This document shows, piece after piece, positions 8,438-16,266 of a stretch of 64,000 nt of DNA (position 1 is its first letter; every line of letters starts with the position of its first letter). The stretch is from Streptomyces paludis (GTDB lineage Bacteria > Actinomycetota > Actinomycetes > Streptomycetales > Streptomycetaceae). Location: NCBI RefSeq assembly GCF_003344965.1, contig NZ_CP031194.1:310001-374000 (forward strand). The letters run 5' to 3'. Made by a program: the position numbers and the translations under genes. The notes beneath the pieces were generated by a model. That model was given only the letters and a program-made list of their open reading frames with translations, made no database searches and was not told the DNA's origin.

Positions 8438-9919
8438 TCACGCGGCTACGCGCCCGGCGTCCGCCGTGGTTCCGTCCGTGCTGCCGGGGCTGGTCCCCGT
8501 AATGCCCTGGGTGGAGACAATCACCTTCTTGAGCTTCTTGGAGAGCGCTTCGTAGAACATGCTCAGCGGAAACTCGTCGGGCAGCACGTCGTCGACCAGT
8601 TTCCGGGGCGGCAGGGTCAGGTCGAGCGCGTCGGGCCCCTTGGCCCAGCGGGAGCCGGGGTGCGGCGGGAGATAGCCCGAGACCAGGTCGTACGCGGCGA
8701 GCCAGTGGACGAGCTTGGGGCGGTCGATGCCGGCCCGGTAGAGGTCCTCGATCTCGGCGCAGAGCTGATTGGTGACCTCGGCGGCGCGCGCCCAGTCGAT
8801 GCGCAGGGTGTTGTCCGTCCAGCGCACGACATCGTGGCGGTGGAGGTACGAGAAGAGCAGCTGGCCGCCGAGCCCGTCGTAGTTCTTCACCCGGGCACCG
8901 GTGACCGGGAAGCGGAACATCCGGTCGAAGAGGACGGCGAACTGGACGTCACGGCCCTGCGGGAAGCCGTCGGCCTCCAGCCGTACCGCCTCGCGGAAGG
9001 CGGTGAGGTCGCAGCGCAGCTCTTCGAGCCCGTACATCCAGAACGGCTGGCGCTGCTTGATCATGAAGGGGTCGAAGGGCAGATCGCCGTGGCTGTGGGT
9101 GCGGTCGTGGATCATGTCCCAGAGGACGAACGCCTGCTGGCAGCGCTCCTGGTCGGCGACCATGGCGCGCAGGTCGTCGGGCAGCTCCACCCCGAGGGTG
9201 TCGACCGCCGCCCCGGTGACCCGGCGGAAGCGGGCGGCCTCCCGGTCGCAGAAGATCCCGCCCCAGCTGAACCGCTCGGGTGCCTCGCGCACGGCGATCG
9301 TCTCGGGGAAGAAGACGGCGGAGTTGGTGTCGTACCCGGAGGTGAAGTCCTCGAAGGTGATGCCGCAGAAGAGCGGGTTGTCGTAGCGGGTGCGCTCCAG
9401 CTCGGCCAGCCACTCGGGCCAGACCATGCGCACGACGACGGCTTCGAGATTGCGGTCCGGGTTGCCGTTCTGGGTGTACATCGGGAAGACGGCGAGGTGC
9501 TGGCGGCCGTCCGCGCGGTCGGCGGCGGGACGGAAGGCGAGCAGCGAGTCCAGGAAGTCGGGGACCGCGAAGCCGCTGTCGGCCCATTTGCGCAGGTCGG
9601 ACACGGAGGCGGCGTGGTAGGCGGCGTCGTACGGGAGCAGCGGGGAGAGCTGCTCGACCGCGGCGACGACCCGGTCGAGGGTGACCTCGACGAGCGCGCG
9701 CGCCGGGGCGCCCTCGGCGTCGAAGTCGATCGATCCGTCCGCCGACTGCCAGGGCCGGATCTCCTCGACGGCGGCGCGGAGTTCCGGCCAGGCCGGGTGG
9801 TCGATCACCCGTGCCGCGTCGTGTCCACCGGCCGCGGCGGACGCGGCACCGGCCTCCGCCGGACCGGATGCGGTGGATTCACCGGATGCGGTGGCGTCCT
9901 GCGCAAGAATTTCCGTCAT
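8438..9919 (-). CDS. Conserved actinobacterial protein (DUF6421-like)
   Basis: This 493-residue protein starts at ATG 9919 (MTEILAQDATASGESTAS), with GAGGGACGTGAC ahead of it. After a Ser/Ala/Gly-rich N-terminal tail of about 35 residues comes a globular protein with no membrane segment. It is rich in aromatic motifs such as HLAVFPMYTQNGNPDRN, MVWPEWLAELERTRYDNPLFCG and LWDMIHDRTHSHGDLPFDPFMIKQRQPFWMYG. The HxxxHxHGD cluster could bind a metal. I recall it as the DUF6421 family; no function is known to me. It is the first gene of a three-gene unit with the SDR and the threonine-aldolase-like enzyme. Confidence 0.6.
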   Translation of the reverse strand: MTEILAQDATASGESTASGPAEAGAASAAAGGHDAARVIDHPAWPELRAAVEEIRPWQSADGSIDFDAEGAPARALVEVTLDRVVAAVEQLSPLLPYDAAYHAASVSDLRKWADSGFAVPDFLDSLLAFRPAADRADGRQHLAVFPMYTQNGNPDRNLEAVVVRMVWPEWLAELERTRYDNPLFCGITFEDFTSGYDTNSAVFFPETIAVREAPERFSWGGIFCDREAARFRRVTGAAVDTLGVELPDDLRAMVADQERCQQAFVLWDMIHDRTHSHGDLPFDPFMIKQRQPFWMYGLEELRCDLTAFREAVRLEADGFPQGRDVQFAVLFDRMFRFPVTGARVKNYDGLGGQLLFSYLHRHDVVRWTDNTLRIDWARAAEVTNQLCAEIEDLYRAGIDRPKLVHWLAAYDLVSGYLPPHPGSRWAKGPDALDLTLPPRKLVDDVLPDEFPLSMFYEALSKKLKKVIVSTQGITGTSPGSTDGTTADAGRVAA

Positions 9920-10166
9920 GTCACGTCCCTCACCGTAGAACCTGGCGCACCTGGGCGCTGACCTCACCGTATAGGCCGCTGGATCATCCGGACAAGCGGC
10001 GCCGGAAGAAATTATCCGGCCGTAACCCCATGGTCACCGCTGTTTTTCCGGCGATACGGCGTCGTGGCGCTTACTTCCACCGTATCTCCGGGTCGCTCGG
10101 GTGGCAGCTCCACCGGTGGGCGTTAGGGTCGGGCGCGGAGCCGCTGTCGACGGAAGCGAGAGAGTC

Positions 10167-10850
10167 TTGACTTTCCACACCATCGGTCATCGCGGAGTGA
10201 TGGGTGTCGAACCGGAGAACACCCTGCGCTCCTTCCGGCAGGCCGAGCGGGCCGGTATGGACGCCATCGAGCTGGATCTGCATCTGAGCAAGGACGGCGC
10301 CCTCGTCGTCATGCACGACACCACGGTGGACCGTACGACGGACGGTACGGGCGCCATCGCCGACCGGACCCTCGCCGAGCTGCGGGAGCTGGACGCGGGG
10401 CTGGGCGAGCGCGTACCCGTCTTCGAGGAGGTCCTGGACGCCGTCGCGTCGCCGCTCCAGGCCGAGATCAAGGATGTGGCGGCGGCGCGCGCGCTGGCGG
10501 CGGTGATGCACGCGCGCGGGCTGGTGGAGCGGGTGGAGGTGTCGTCGTTCCACGACGAGGCGGTCGCCGAGATCGCCTCGCTGGTGCCGGGCGTACGTAC
10601 GGTGCTGATCGCCAGCCGGTGGGGCGCGGACGTGGTGGACCGGGCCAGGGCGGTGGGCGCCGCCTCGCTGGCGCTGAACATCCGCCGGCTGAGCCTGGAG
10701 GTCGTGGAGCGCGCGCACGGCGAGGGGCTCGGCGTCATCGGCTGGGTGGTGAACACCCAGGACCAGCTGCGGCTGGCGCGGGCGTTCGGGCTGGCGGCGG
10801 TGACCACCGACCTCCCGGAGATCCGGCGCGCCGGACGGTTCACGGCGTAG
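10167..10850 (+). CDS. Glycerophosphodiester phosphodiesterase
   Basis: This 227-residue TIM-barrel enzyme hydrolyses glycerophosphodiesters to glycerol-3-phosphate and an alcohol. I read it from TTG 10167 (LTFHTIGHRG) with GAGAGAG just upstream, because the frame before this looks non-coding. Catalytic features: GHRGVMGVEPENTLRSF (His, Arg, Glu), ELDLHLSKDGALVVMHD (metal-binding E and D plus the second His), and the C-terminal GWVVNTQDQLR and GVTTDLPE-like end AAVTTDLPEI. There is no signal peptide, so the predicted location is cytoplasmic. It stands alone and is convergent with the GNAT gene at 10898. Confidence 0.9.
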   Translation: MTFHTIGHRGVMGVEPENTLRSFRQAERAGMDAIELDLHLSKDGALVVMHDTTVDRTTDGTGAIADRTLAELRELDAGLGERVPVFEEVLDAVASPLQAEIKDVAAARALAAVMHARGLVERVEVSSFHDEAVAEIASLVPGVRTVLIASRWGADVVDRARAVGAASLALNIRRLSLEVVERAHGEGLGVIGWVVNTQDQLRLARAFGLAAVTTDLPEIRRAGRFTA

Positions 10851-10897
10851 GCACGCACGCTTCGGGGTGCCGGACGCGTCGGACGCGTACCGGCGTC

Positions 10898-11473
10898 TCA
10901 GTCCAGCGGCTTGACCAGCAGCTCGAACGCGAGATCGGCGCGCTGGGGCACACCGAAGCGCTCGTCGCCGTACGGGAACGGCAGCAGCTTTCCCGTACGG
11001 CGGTAGCCGCGCCGCTCGTACCAGGCGATGAGGTCCTCGCGCGCCGTGAGCACCGTCATCTGCATCTCCGTGACGCCCCAGCCCTCGCGCGCCATCCGCT
11101 CCGCCGTCTCGATGATCCGCCGGCCGAGACCGCCGCCCTGCGCGTCGGGCCGTACCGCGAACATGCCGAAGTAGGCCGCCTCACCGCGGTGTTCGAGCTG
11201 GCAGCAGGCGGTCAGCACCCCGTCCAGCTCGATGGCCAGCAGTCGGCTGCCGGGCGCCTCCACGACATCGAGCACCCCGCGCGCGTCGGTGCGCTGCCCC
11301 TCCAGGAGGTGCGCCTCCGTGGTCCAGCCCCGCCGGCTGCTGTCGCCCCGGTAGGCCGACTCGATGAGCGCGACGAGCGCCACGGCGTCGGCGGCCGTGG
11401 CGTCGCGGAAGACGGGCTCCGCGACGGAGTGCGGGGCGGTGGCGGTGGTGGCGGAATGTCCAGTCCGGTTCAT
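10898..11473 (-). CDS. GNAT family N-acetyltransferase
   Basis: This 191-residue GNAT protein transfers an acetyl group from acetyl-CoA to an amine. The N-terminal motif FRDATAADAVALVALIESAYRGDSSRRGW is typical of the family. Motif A, FAVRPDAQGGGLGRRIIETAE (about 126-146), carries the Q/RxxGxG/A pyrophosphate loop. Motif B follows as LTAREDLIAWYERRGYRRTGKLLPF. The acceptor is unknown. It faces away from the ThuA gene across a 139-bp divergent region. Confidence 0.85.
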   Translation of the reverse strand: MNRTGHSATTATAPHSVAEPVFRDATAADAVALVALIESAYRGDSSRRGWTTEAHLLEGQRTDARGVLDVVEAPGSRLLAIELDGVLTACCQLEHRGEAAYFGMFAVRPDAQGGGLGRRIIETAERMAREGWGVTEMQMTVLTAREDLIAWYERRGYRRTGKLLPFPYGDERFGVPQRADLAFELLVKPLD

Positions 11474-11612
11474 GCGCCCGCAGCGTAATGCCCCGCTCCG
11501 CGTAGCCGGTGACCGGGGCGGGCAGGGTCACCGGGGTGCCGCCGGATCCGGACGACGCCCGCGGTTCCGGTGCGCGCCGGATCCGAACGACCAGATGGGA
11601 GTGTGCGACCTC

Positions 11613-12272
11613 GTGACATCCGAAGCACGGCAGGCCCTTGTCGTCCGTGGCGGCTGGGAGGGACACCGGCCCGTGGAGACCACGGAGCTGTTCCTGCCGT
11701 TTCTGCGCGAACACGGCTACACCGTACGGATCTCGGAATCCCTGGACGTCTACACCGACGCCGGGCTGCTCGCCGCCACCGATCTGGTGGTGCAGTGCTG
11801 GACAATGGGCGAGCTGTCCGGGGAGCAGAGCGCGGGACTCTCGGCGGCGGTCCGGGCGGGTACGGGGCTGGCCGGCTGGCACGGCGGGATCGTCGACTCC
11901 TTCCGCGGCGACCTCGGCTACCAGCTGCTGACCGGCGGCCAGTTCCTGATGCACCCGGCCGGCTTCTCCGAGCACGGGGTGACGCTCGTCAAGGAGCGCG
12001 CCGACCATCCCGTGATCGAGGGGCTCACCGACTTCCGGGTCCATACGGAGAAGTACTGGCTGGCCACGGATCCGCTGATCGATGTCCTGGCGACAACGGA
12101 GTTCGCGGCGGACGAGGAGCGCTCCCGGCCGGTGACCATGCCCGCGGTGTGGACCAGGAGCTGGGGCGCGGGGCGCGTCTTCGTCTCGGCCATCGGCCAC
12201 AAGCCGGACGATTTCGATGTGCCCGAGGTACGGACACTGACCGAGAGGGGGCTGCTGTGGGCGAGCCGCTGA
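11613..12272 (+). CDS. ThuA domain protein
   Basis: About 219 residues from GTG 11613 (VTSEARQALVVRGGWEGH), chosen because GGGAG lies about 11 bases upstream; an ATG 18 bases earlier is an alternative. It has the class I glutamine-amidotransferase-like ThuA fold: ALVVRGGWEGHRPVETTELF at the N-terminus, then GTGLAGWHGGIVDSF and YQLLTGGQFLMHP. ThuA proteins take part in sugar or trehalose-derivative catabolism, often beside Gfo/Idh/MocA enzymes. Exactly that partner follows with a 16-bp overlap, so the two probably act on the same carbohydrate. Confidence 0.85.
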   Translation: MTSEARQALVVRGGWEGHRPVETTELFLPFLREHGYTVRISESLDVYTDAGLLAATDLVVQCWTMGELSGEQSAGLSAAVRAGTGLAGWHGGIVDSFRGDLGYQLLTGGQFLMHPAGFSEHGVTLVKERADHPVIEGLTDFRVHTEKYWLATDPLIDVLATTEFAADEERSRPVTMPAVWTRSWGAGRVFVSAIGHKPDDFDVPEVRTLTERGLLWASR

Positions 12273-13342
12273 GGATCGGGGTCGTCGGGGCGGGCGCCAT
12301 CAGCGGCGCCTATCTGGACACCCTGGAACGGCTGGACGGGATACGCCTCACCGCCGTCACGGACCTCGATCCGGCCCGCGCGGGCGCGCTGGCCGCCCGG
12401 GTGCCGGGCGGGGGCGTCGCGGTCGTCGGCTCGGTGGCGGATCTGGTCGTACGGGACGATGTGGACGCCGTGCTGAATCTGACCGTCCCCGCCGTCCACG
12501 CGGAGGTGGCGCTCGCCGCGCTCGGCGCGGGCAAGCATGTGTACGGCGAGAAGCCGCTGGCCACCACGCGGGCGGCGGCGGACGGGCTGCTGGCCGCCGC
12601 GGCGGCGGCCGGACTGCGGCTGGGCTGCGCGCCCGACACTGTGCTGGGCACGGGCCTCCAGACCGCCCGCGCGGCGGTCGACGGCGGGCTGATCGGCACA
12701 CCGGTGGCGGCGACGGCCTTCATGACCACCCCGGGCCACGAACGCTGGCACCCGGACCCGGAGTTCTACTACCGGCCGGGCGGCGGACCGCTGCTCGACA
12801 TGGGCCCCTACTATCTCTCCGCGCTGGTGCATCTGCTGGGCCCGGTCGTCGAGGTGACCGGCGCGGCCTCCCGGCCCAGGGCGGAGCGGGAGATCGGCAG
12901 CGGGCCGCGCGCGGGCGAGCGGTTCGGGGTCGCCGTGGACACCCATGTCACCGGAGTGCTGCGGCACGCGGGCGGCGCGCTGACCACGCTGGTGATGAGC
13001 TTCGACATCCAGGCCGCGCGGCTGCCGTCCATCGAGGTGCACGGTACGGCGGGTTCGCTGTCGGTGCCCGACCCCAACCACTTCGACGGGCTCGTGGAGC
13101 TGCACCCGGCGGGCGGCGAGTGGACGGCCCTGCCCGTCTCGGCGGGATGTCCGGGAGCGGGGCGCGGCATCGGACTCGCGGACCTGGCAGAGGCGTTGGC
13201 GGAGGACCGGCCGCACCGGGCCTCGGCCGAACTGGCGCGCCATGTGCTGGATGTGATGCTCACCCTGCTCGACGCGGCGCGGGAGGGCCGGTCGCTGGGG
13301 GTGTCGAGCGACTGCGTACGGCCGGAGCCGGTGCGGCTGTAG
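12257..13342 (+). CDS. Gfo/Idh/MocA family oxidoreductase
   Basis: This 361-residue NAD(P)-dependent sugar dehydrogenase starts at GTG 12257, inside the end of the ThuA gene. Rossmann motif: RIGVVGAGAISGAYLDTLE (GxGxxS variant, residues 6-24). The family signature GKHVYGEKPLATTRAAADGLL (EKP, about residues 94-114) provides the catalytic Lys. The C-terminal sheet domain contains YYRPGGGPLLDMGPYYLSALVHLLGP, with the substrate-binding DxGxH-like motif as DMGPYY. The ThuA neighbour suggests a pathway for a modified sugar, substrate unresolved. A strong hairpin follows at 13378. Confidence 0.9.
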   Translation: MGEPLRIGVVGAGAISGAYLDTLERLDGIRLTAVTDLDPARAGALAARVPGGGVAVVGSVADLVVRDDVDAVLNLTVPAVHAEVALAALGAGKHVYGEKPLATTRAAADGLLAAAAAAGLRLGCAPDTVLGTGLQTARAAVDGGLIGTPVAATAFMTTPGHERWHPDPEFYYRPGGGPLLDMGPYYLSALVHLLGPVVEVTGAASRPRAEREIGSGPRAGERFGVAVDTHVTGVLRHAGGALTTLVMSFDIQAARLPSIEVHGTAGSLSVPDPNHFDGLVELHPAGGEWTALPVSAGCPGAGRGIGLADLAEALAEDRPHRASAELARHVLDVMLTLLDAAREGRSLGVSSDCVRPEPVRL

Positions 13343-13377
13343 TCGCACTCAACGGCTTTACCCCGACGGCGTCTTCC

Positions 13378-13407
13378 GGGGGGCGCGTCCCGAACGGCGC
13401 GCCCCCC
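13378..13407 (+). terminator. GC-rich hairpin after the ThuA/oxidoreductase pair
   Basis: GGGGGGCGCG (13378-13387) pairs perfectly with CGCGCCCCCC (13398-13407) around a 10-base loop, 35 bases past the oxidoreductase stop. No T tract follows. Confidence 0.6.
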
Positions 13408-13527
13408 GTGTCCCGTTGCGCCCTTGCGCGCCCGAATGGGCGCCGGGCGGGCGGGGCATGACCTTGCGGACGGCCCGGCGGACCCGGTCCACCGGCCGGT
13501 CATCGGCTCGCTCGGGGGAGGTACGGG

Positions 13528-14145
13528 GTGCACGGACCGGCGACGGCCGGCTGGCTGCTCGTCGCGCTCTGCGCGGCGGCCGGCGGCTTCTGTCTGCTCC
13601 GGCTGCGCGGTGGCGCGCCGGAGCAGCGCCGTTCGGCGGGCGGCGAGGCGCTGATGGGGTTCGGGATGGCGGCGATGGCGGTGCCCGCGGCCGTGCTGAC
13701 CCCGCCCCGGTGGGTCTGGGCGGGGTACGCGGTGGTGTTCGGCGCGGCGGCGCTGCATGTCCTGATGCCGGCGCGGGGCGGGGAACGGGCGAACGCGCCC
13801 CGGACGGACCGGTCGTCCCGGCACCGGCACCGTTCGCACCATCTGCTGGGGATGCTCGCGATGGTCTACATGGCGGGGGTCATGGCCGCCGCGCCGGGCG
13901 GCGCGCACGGCGCGCACGCGGGGGCCGGCGTGGGCGGAACTCCCCTGGTCACCGGGGTGCTGCTGGTCTACTTCGCCGGATATGTGCTGTGGTCGGGCAC
14001 CCGGCTGCTGCCGGTGGCGGCCACGGATCCGGCACCGCCCGGGCAGGCGGTGGCCGTGGCCGGCTGGGGCGGGCGGCCGGAGCTGGTCTCCGCCTGCCGG
14101 CTGTCCATGGGCCTCGCCATGCTCGCGATGCTGATGACGCTCTGA
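13528..14145 (+). CDS. DUF5134 domain membrane protein
   Basis: This 205-residue integral membrane protein starts at GTG 13528. Five to six hydrophobic helices are visible, including AGWLLVALCAAAGGFCLLRL, LMGFGMAAMAVPAAVL, WVWAGYAVVFGAAALHVLMP, LVTGVLLVYFAGYVLWSG and LVSACRLSMGLAMLAMLMTL. A cytoplasmic loop holds a His/Arg-rich run (SSRHRHRSHHLLGMLAMVYM). These features fit the actinobacterial DUF5134 family, often found beside M56 metalloproteases as here. It has no demonstrated function; the His-rich loop hints at metal binding, which is inference. Confidence 0.75.
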   Translation: MHGPATAGWLLVALCAAAGGFCLLRLRGGAPEQRRSAGGEALMGFGMAAMAVPAAVLTPPRWVWAGYAVVFGAAALHVLMPARGGERANAPRTDRSSRHRHRSHHLLGMLAMVYMAGVMAAAPGGAHGAHAGAGVGGTPLVTGVLLVYFAGYVLWSGTRLLPVAATDPAPPGQAVAVAGWGGRPELVSACRLSMGLAMLAMLMTL

Positions 14146-14240
14146 GCGCCCCGCCGGACCGGCGCGGTCAAACGTGTCCTGGATCACTTGGCGGAAAAGG
14201 CGATACCCCTGAGCGGGCCCGCGCTCATAGTCTGGTGCGC

Positions 14241-15176
14241 ATGATGGTCTCCCTGGCACTGCTGCTGCTCGGAGCACTGGCCGCCGTGGTCGCCCCGCGA
14301 CTGCTGGCGCGCGCCGAATGGCCGGAGCGGGAGCCGGTGGTGGCGCTCTGGGTGTGGCAGTGCGTGGTGGCGGCCGTGCTGATGTGCTTCGCGCTCTCCA
14401 TGGTCTTCAGCGCCGCCGCCGCCTGGCTGGCGGTACGCGGCCATGTCTTCGCGCCCGCCCCGCGCGGTGTGGTGGAGGCGTACGCCTTCGGTCCGCACCG
14501 GCCCTGGTCGGCGGTGCTCGCGGTGGTGCTGGCGAGCGGCGGGCTGTGGACGGTGGCGATGCTGACCCGCGAGATCCACCGGGCGCGCCGGCGGCGCGGG
14601 CGGCGCCGTGAGGAGCTGCTCGTCCGCTCTCCCCTGCTGCCCGGCGAGGAGCCCGGCGGCGAGCGGCTCGTGGTGCTGGAGGGCGAGCGGCCGGACGCCT
14701 GGTGGCTGCCGGGCGCGGCGCCCCAACTGGTCATCACCACGGCCGCGTTGCGCCGCCTGAAGGGGCGTCAGATCGATGCCGTACTGGCCCATGAGCAGGG
14801 GCACGCGCGGGCCCGGCACGACTGGCTGCTGCACTGCTCGGGGGCGCTGGCGAACGGCTTCCCGCAGGTGCCGGTGTTCGCGGCGTTCCGCGACGAGATG
14901 CACCGGCTGGTCGAGCTGGCCGCCGACGATGTCGCCTCACGGCGGTTCGGCCGGCTGACCATCGCGCTCGCCCTGGTCGAACTCAACGAGGACCGTGGGG
15001 TGTTCGGCCCCGGCGGTACCCCGGGCGCGCAGGTGCCCCAGCGGGTCAGCCGGCTGCTCTCGCCGGCCGGTCGGCTCCCGGCCGGCCGCCGGCTGCGGCT
15101 GACCGCCGCGGCGGCGCTGGTGCCGGTGGTGCCGGTCCTGATCGCCTTCGTACCGGCACTCCGCGCCCTGGGTTAG
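14241..15176 (+). CDS. M56 family membrane metallopeptidase
   Basis: This protein of about 311 residues starts at ATG 14241 (a second ATG follows directly). Three N-terminal hydrophobic helices (MVSLALLLLGALAAVVAP; WVWQCVVAAVLMCFALSM; AVLAVVLASGGLWTVAM) precede a cytoplasmic zinc-protease domain with the HExxH motif as VLAHEQGHARARHDW (about 181-195) and a downstream ELAADDVASRRFG carrying the third ligand. M56 proteases such as BlaR1 and MecR1 usually cleave a partner BlaI-type repressor, but no BlaI gene is adjacent. A final hydrophobic segment near the C-terminus (TAAAALVPVVPVLIAFVPAL) may be a fourth helix. Confidence 0.85.
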   Translation: MMVSLALLLLGALAAVVAPRLLARAEWPEREPVVALWVWQCVVAAVLMCFALSMVFSAAAAWLAVRGHVFAPAPRGVVEAYAFGPHRPWSAVLAVVLASGGLWTVAMLTREIHRARRRRGRRREELLVRSPLLPGEEPGGERLVVLEGERPDAWWLPGAAPQLVITTAALRRLKGRQIDAVLAHEQGHARARHDWLLHCSGALANGFPQVPVFAAFRDEMHRLVELAADDVASRRFGRLTIALALVELNEDRGVFGPGGTPGAQVPQRVSRLLSPAGRLPAGRRLRLTAAAALVPVVPVLIAFVPALRALG

Positions 15177-15282
15177 CCCCGCCCGCCCGAAGGCGCCCGA
15201 GGTGAACGCGCCGGGAACACGATCGGCACGTACGGGTGGTGGGCCTTGTCCCCGGGGCGGTGCCCCGGCAAGGATCGGATAC

Positions 15283-15993
15283 ATGACGTTCAAGGGTGTA
15301 CTTTTCGACTTTTCCGGAACCCTGTTCCGCATCGAATCAGCGGGCTCCTGGCTGCGGGCCGTCCTCGACGAGTCGGGGATCGCCGTACCCCCCGACGAGG
15401 TGCGCCGCTACGCGATGATGCTGGCCGTCACGGGCGCGCTGCCCGGCGGTCCGTCACCGCAGCGGGTGCCGCCGGAGCTCGCCGACGTGTGGGCCGTCCG
15501 GGACAGCGGCGCCGAACTGCACCGCGCCGCGTACACCGGTCTGGCACGCCAGGTGGAGCTGCCGGCGCCCGGGCTGTACGACGCGCTCTACGACCGTCAT
15601 ATGACCCCGGCCGCCTGGCGTCCGTACACCGACGCCGCCGAGGTCCTCAGCACGCTGCGGCACGCCGGAATCGGGATCGGCGTGGTCAGCAACATCGGCT
15701 GGGACCTGCGCCCGGTCTTCCGCGCGTACGGCCTCGACGCCCTGGTGGACACCTATGTGCTGTCGTACGAGCACGGCGTCCAGAAGCCCGACGCGCGGCT
15801 GTTCCGGATGGCGTGCGAGGGGCTGGGGCAGGATCCGCACGATGTGCTGATGGTCGGCGACGACCGCCGGGCCGACGGCGGCGCGGCCGAGCTGGGCTGC
15901 ACGGTCCACTTCGTGGACCATCTGCCGGTGGAGGAACGTCCCGCCGGACTCCGGCCCGTGATCACCCTGGCGGGCGCGGGCCCGCTGGCCTGA
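15283..15993 (+). CDS. HAD superfamily hydrolase
   Basis: This protein of about 236 residues starts at ATG 15283 (MTFKGVLFDFSGTLF) behind AAGGAT. It has the HAD motifs: nucleophile Asp in LFDFSGTLF, motif II VVSNIGWD, motif III Lys in VQKPDARLF, and motif IV VLMVGDDRRADGGAAELG. The residue two after the nucleophile, usually the general-acid Asp of phosphatases, is Ser here (DFS). This suggests chemistry other than simple phosphatase activity, or a weak phosphatase; haloacid dehalogenases and phosphonatases also deviate at this position. Substrate unknown. Confidence 0.8.
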   Translation: MTFKGVLFDFSGTLFRIESAGSWLRAVLDESGIAVPPDEVRRYAMMLAVTGALPGGPSPQRVPPELADVWAVRDSGAELHRAAYTGLARQVELPAPGLYDALYDRHMTPAAWRPYTDAAEVLSTLRHAGIGIGVVSNIGWDLRPVFRAYGLDALVDTYVLSYEHGVQKPDARLFRMACEGLGQDPHDVLMVGDDRRADGGAAELGCTVHFVDHLPVEERPAGLRPVITLAGAGPLA

Positions 15994-16216
15994 GCGGCGC
16001 GCACCGGGGCGGACAGCGTGGGCCCCGGGCCATGAGCGCGGGAGCGCCGGGCGTCTTGGACGATCCCCCGCGTCGCCCAAGGCGCCCGGCAGTCCGCCGC
16101 CCGCTCCCCGGTCAGGGGGGCGCGGCGGACGCTTTGAGTATATTCGCTCGGAGTCGGCCGACGGGGGAGCCCCGGACGTCTCACGGCGCCCGGCGCCCGG
16201 TGGCGAGTGGCGCCGG

Positions 16217-16250
16217 CGTTCCGCCGGGCGGAGGACCGCCCGGCGGAACG
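16217..16250 (-). terminator. Strong hairpin terminator between HAD and LVIVD genes
   Basis: A perfect 15-bp stem (16217-16231 with 16236-16250) closes an AGGA loop directly beyond the stop of the LVIVD gene. It could also stop read-through from the HAD gene, 224 bp away. I see no gene in 15994-16216. Confidence 0.7.
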
Positions 16251-16266
16251 GGTCGGGCACCGGGTG

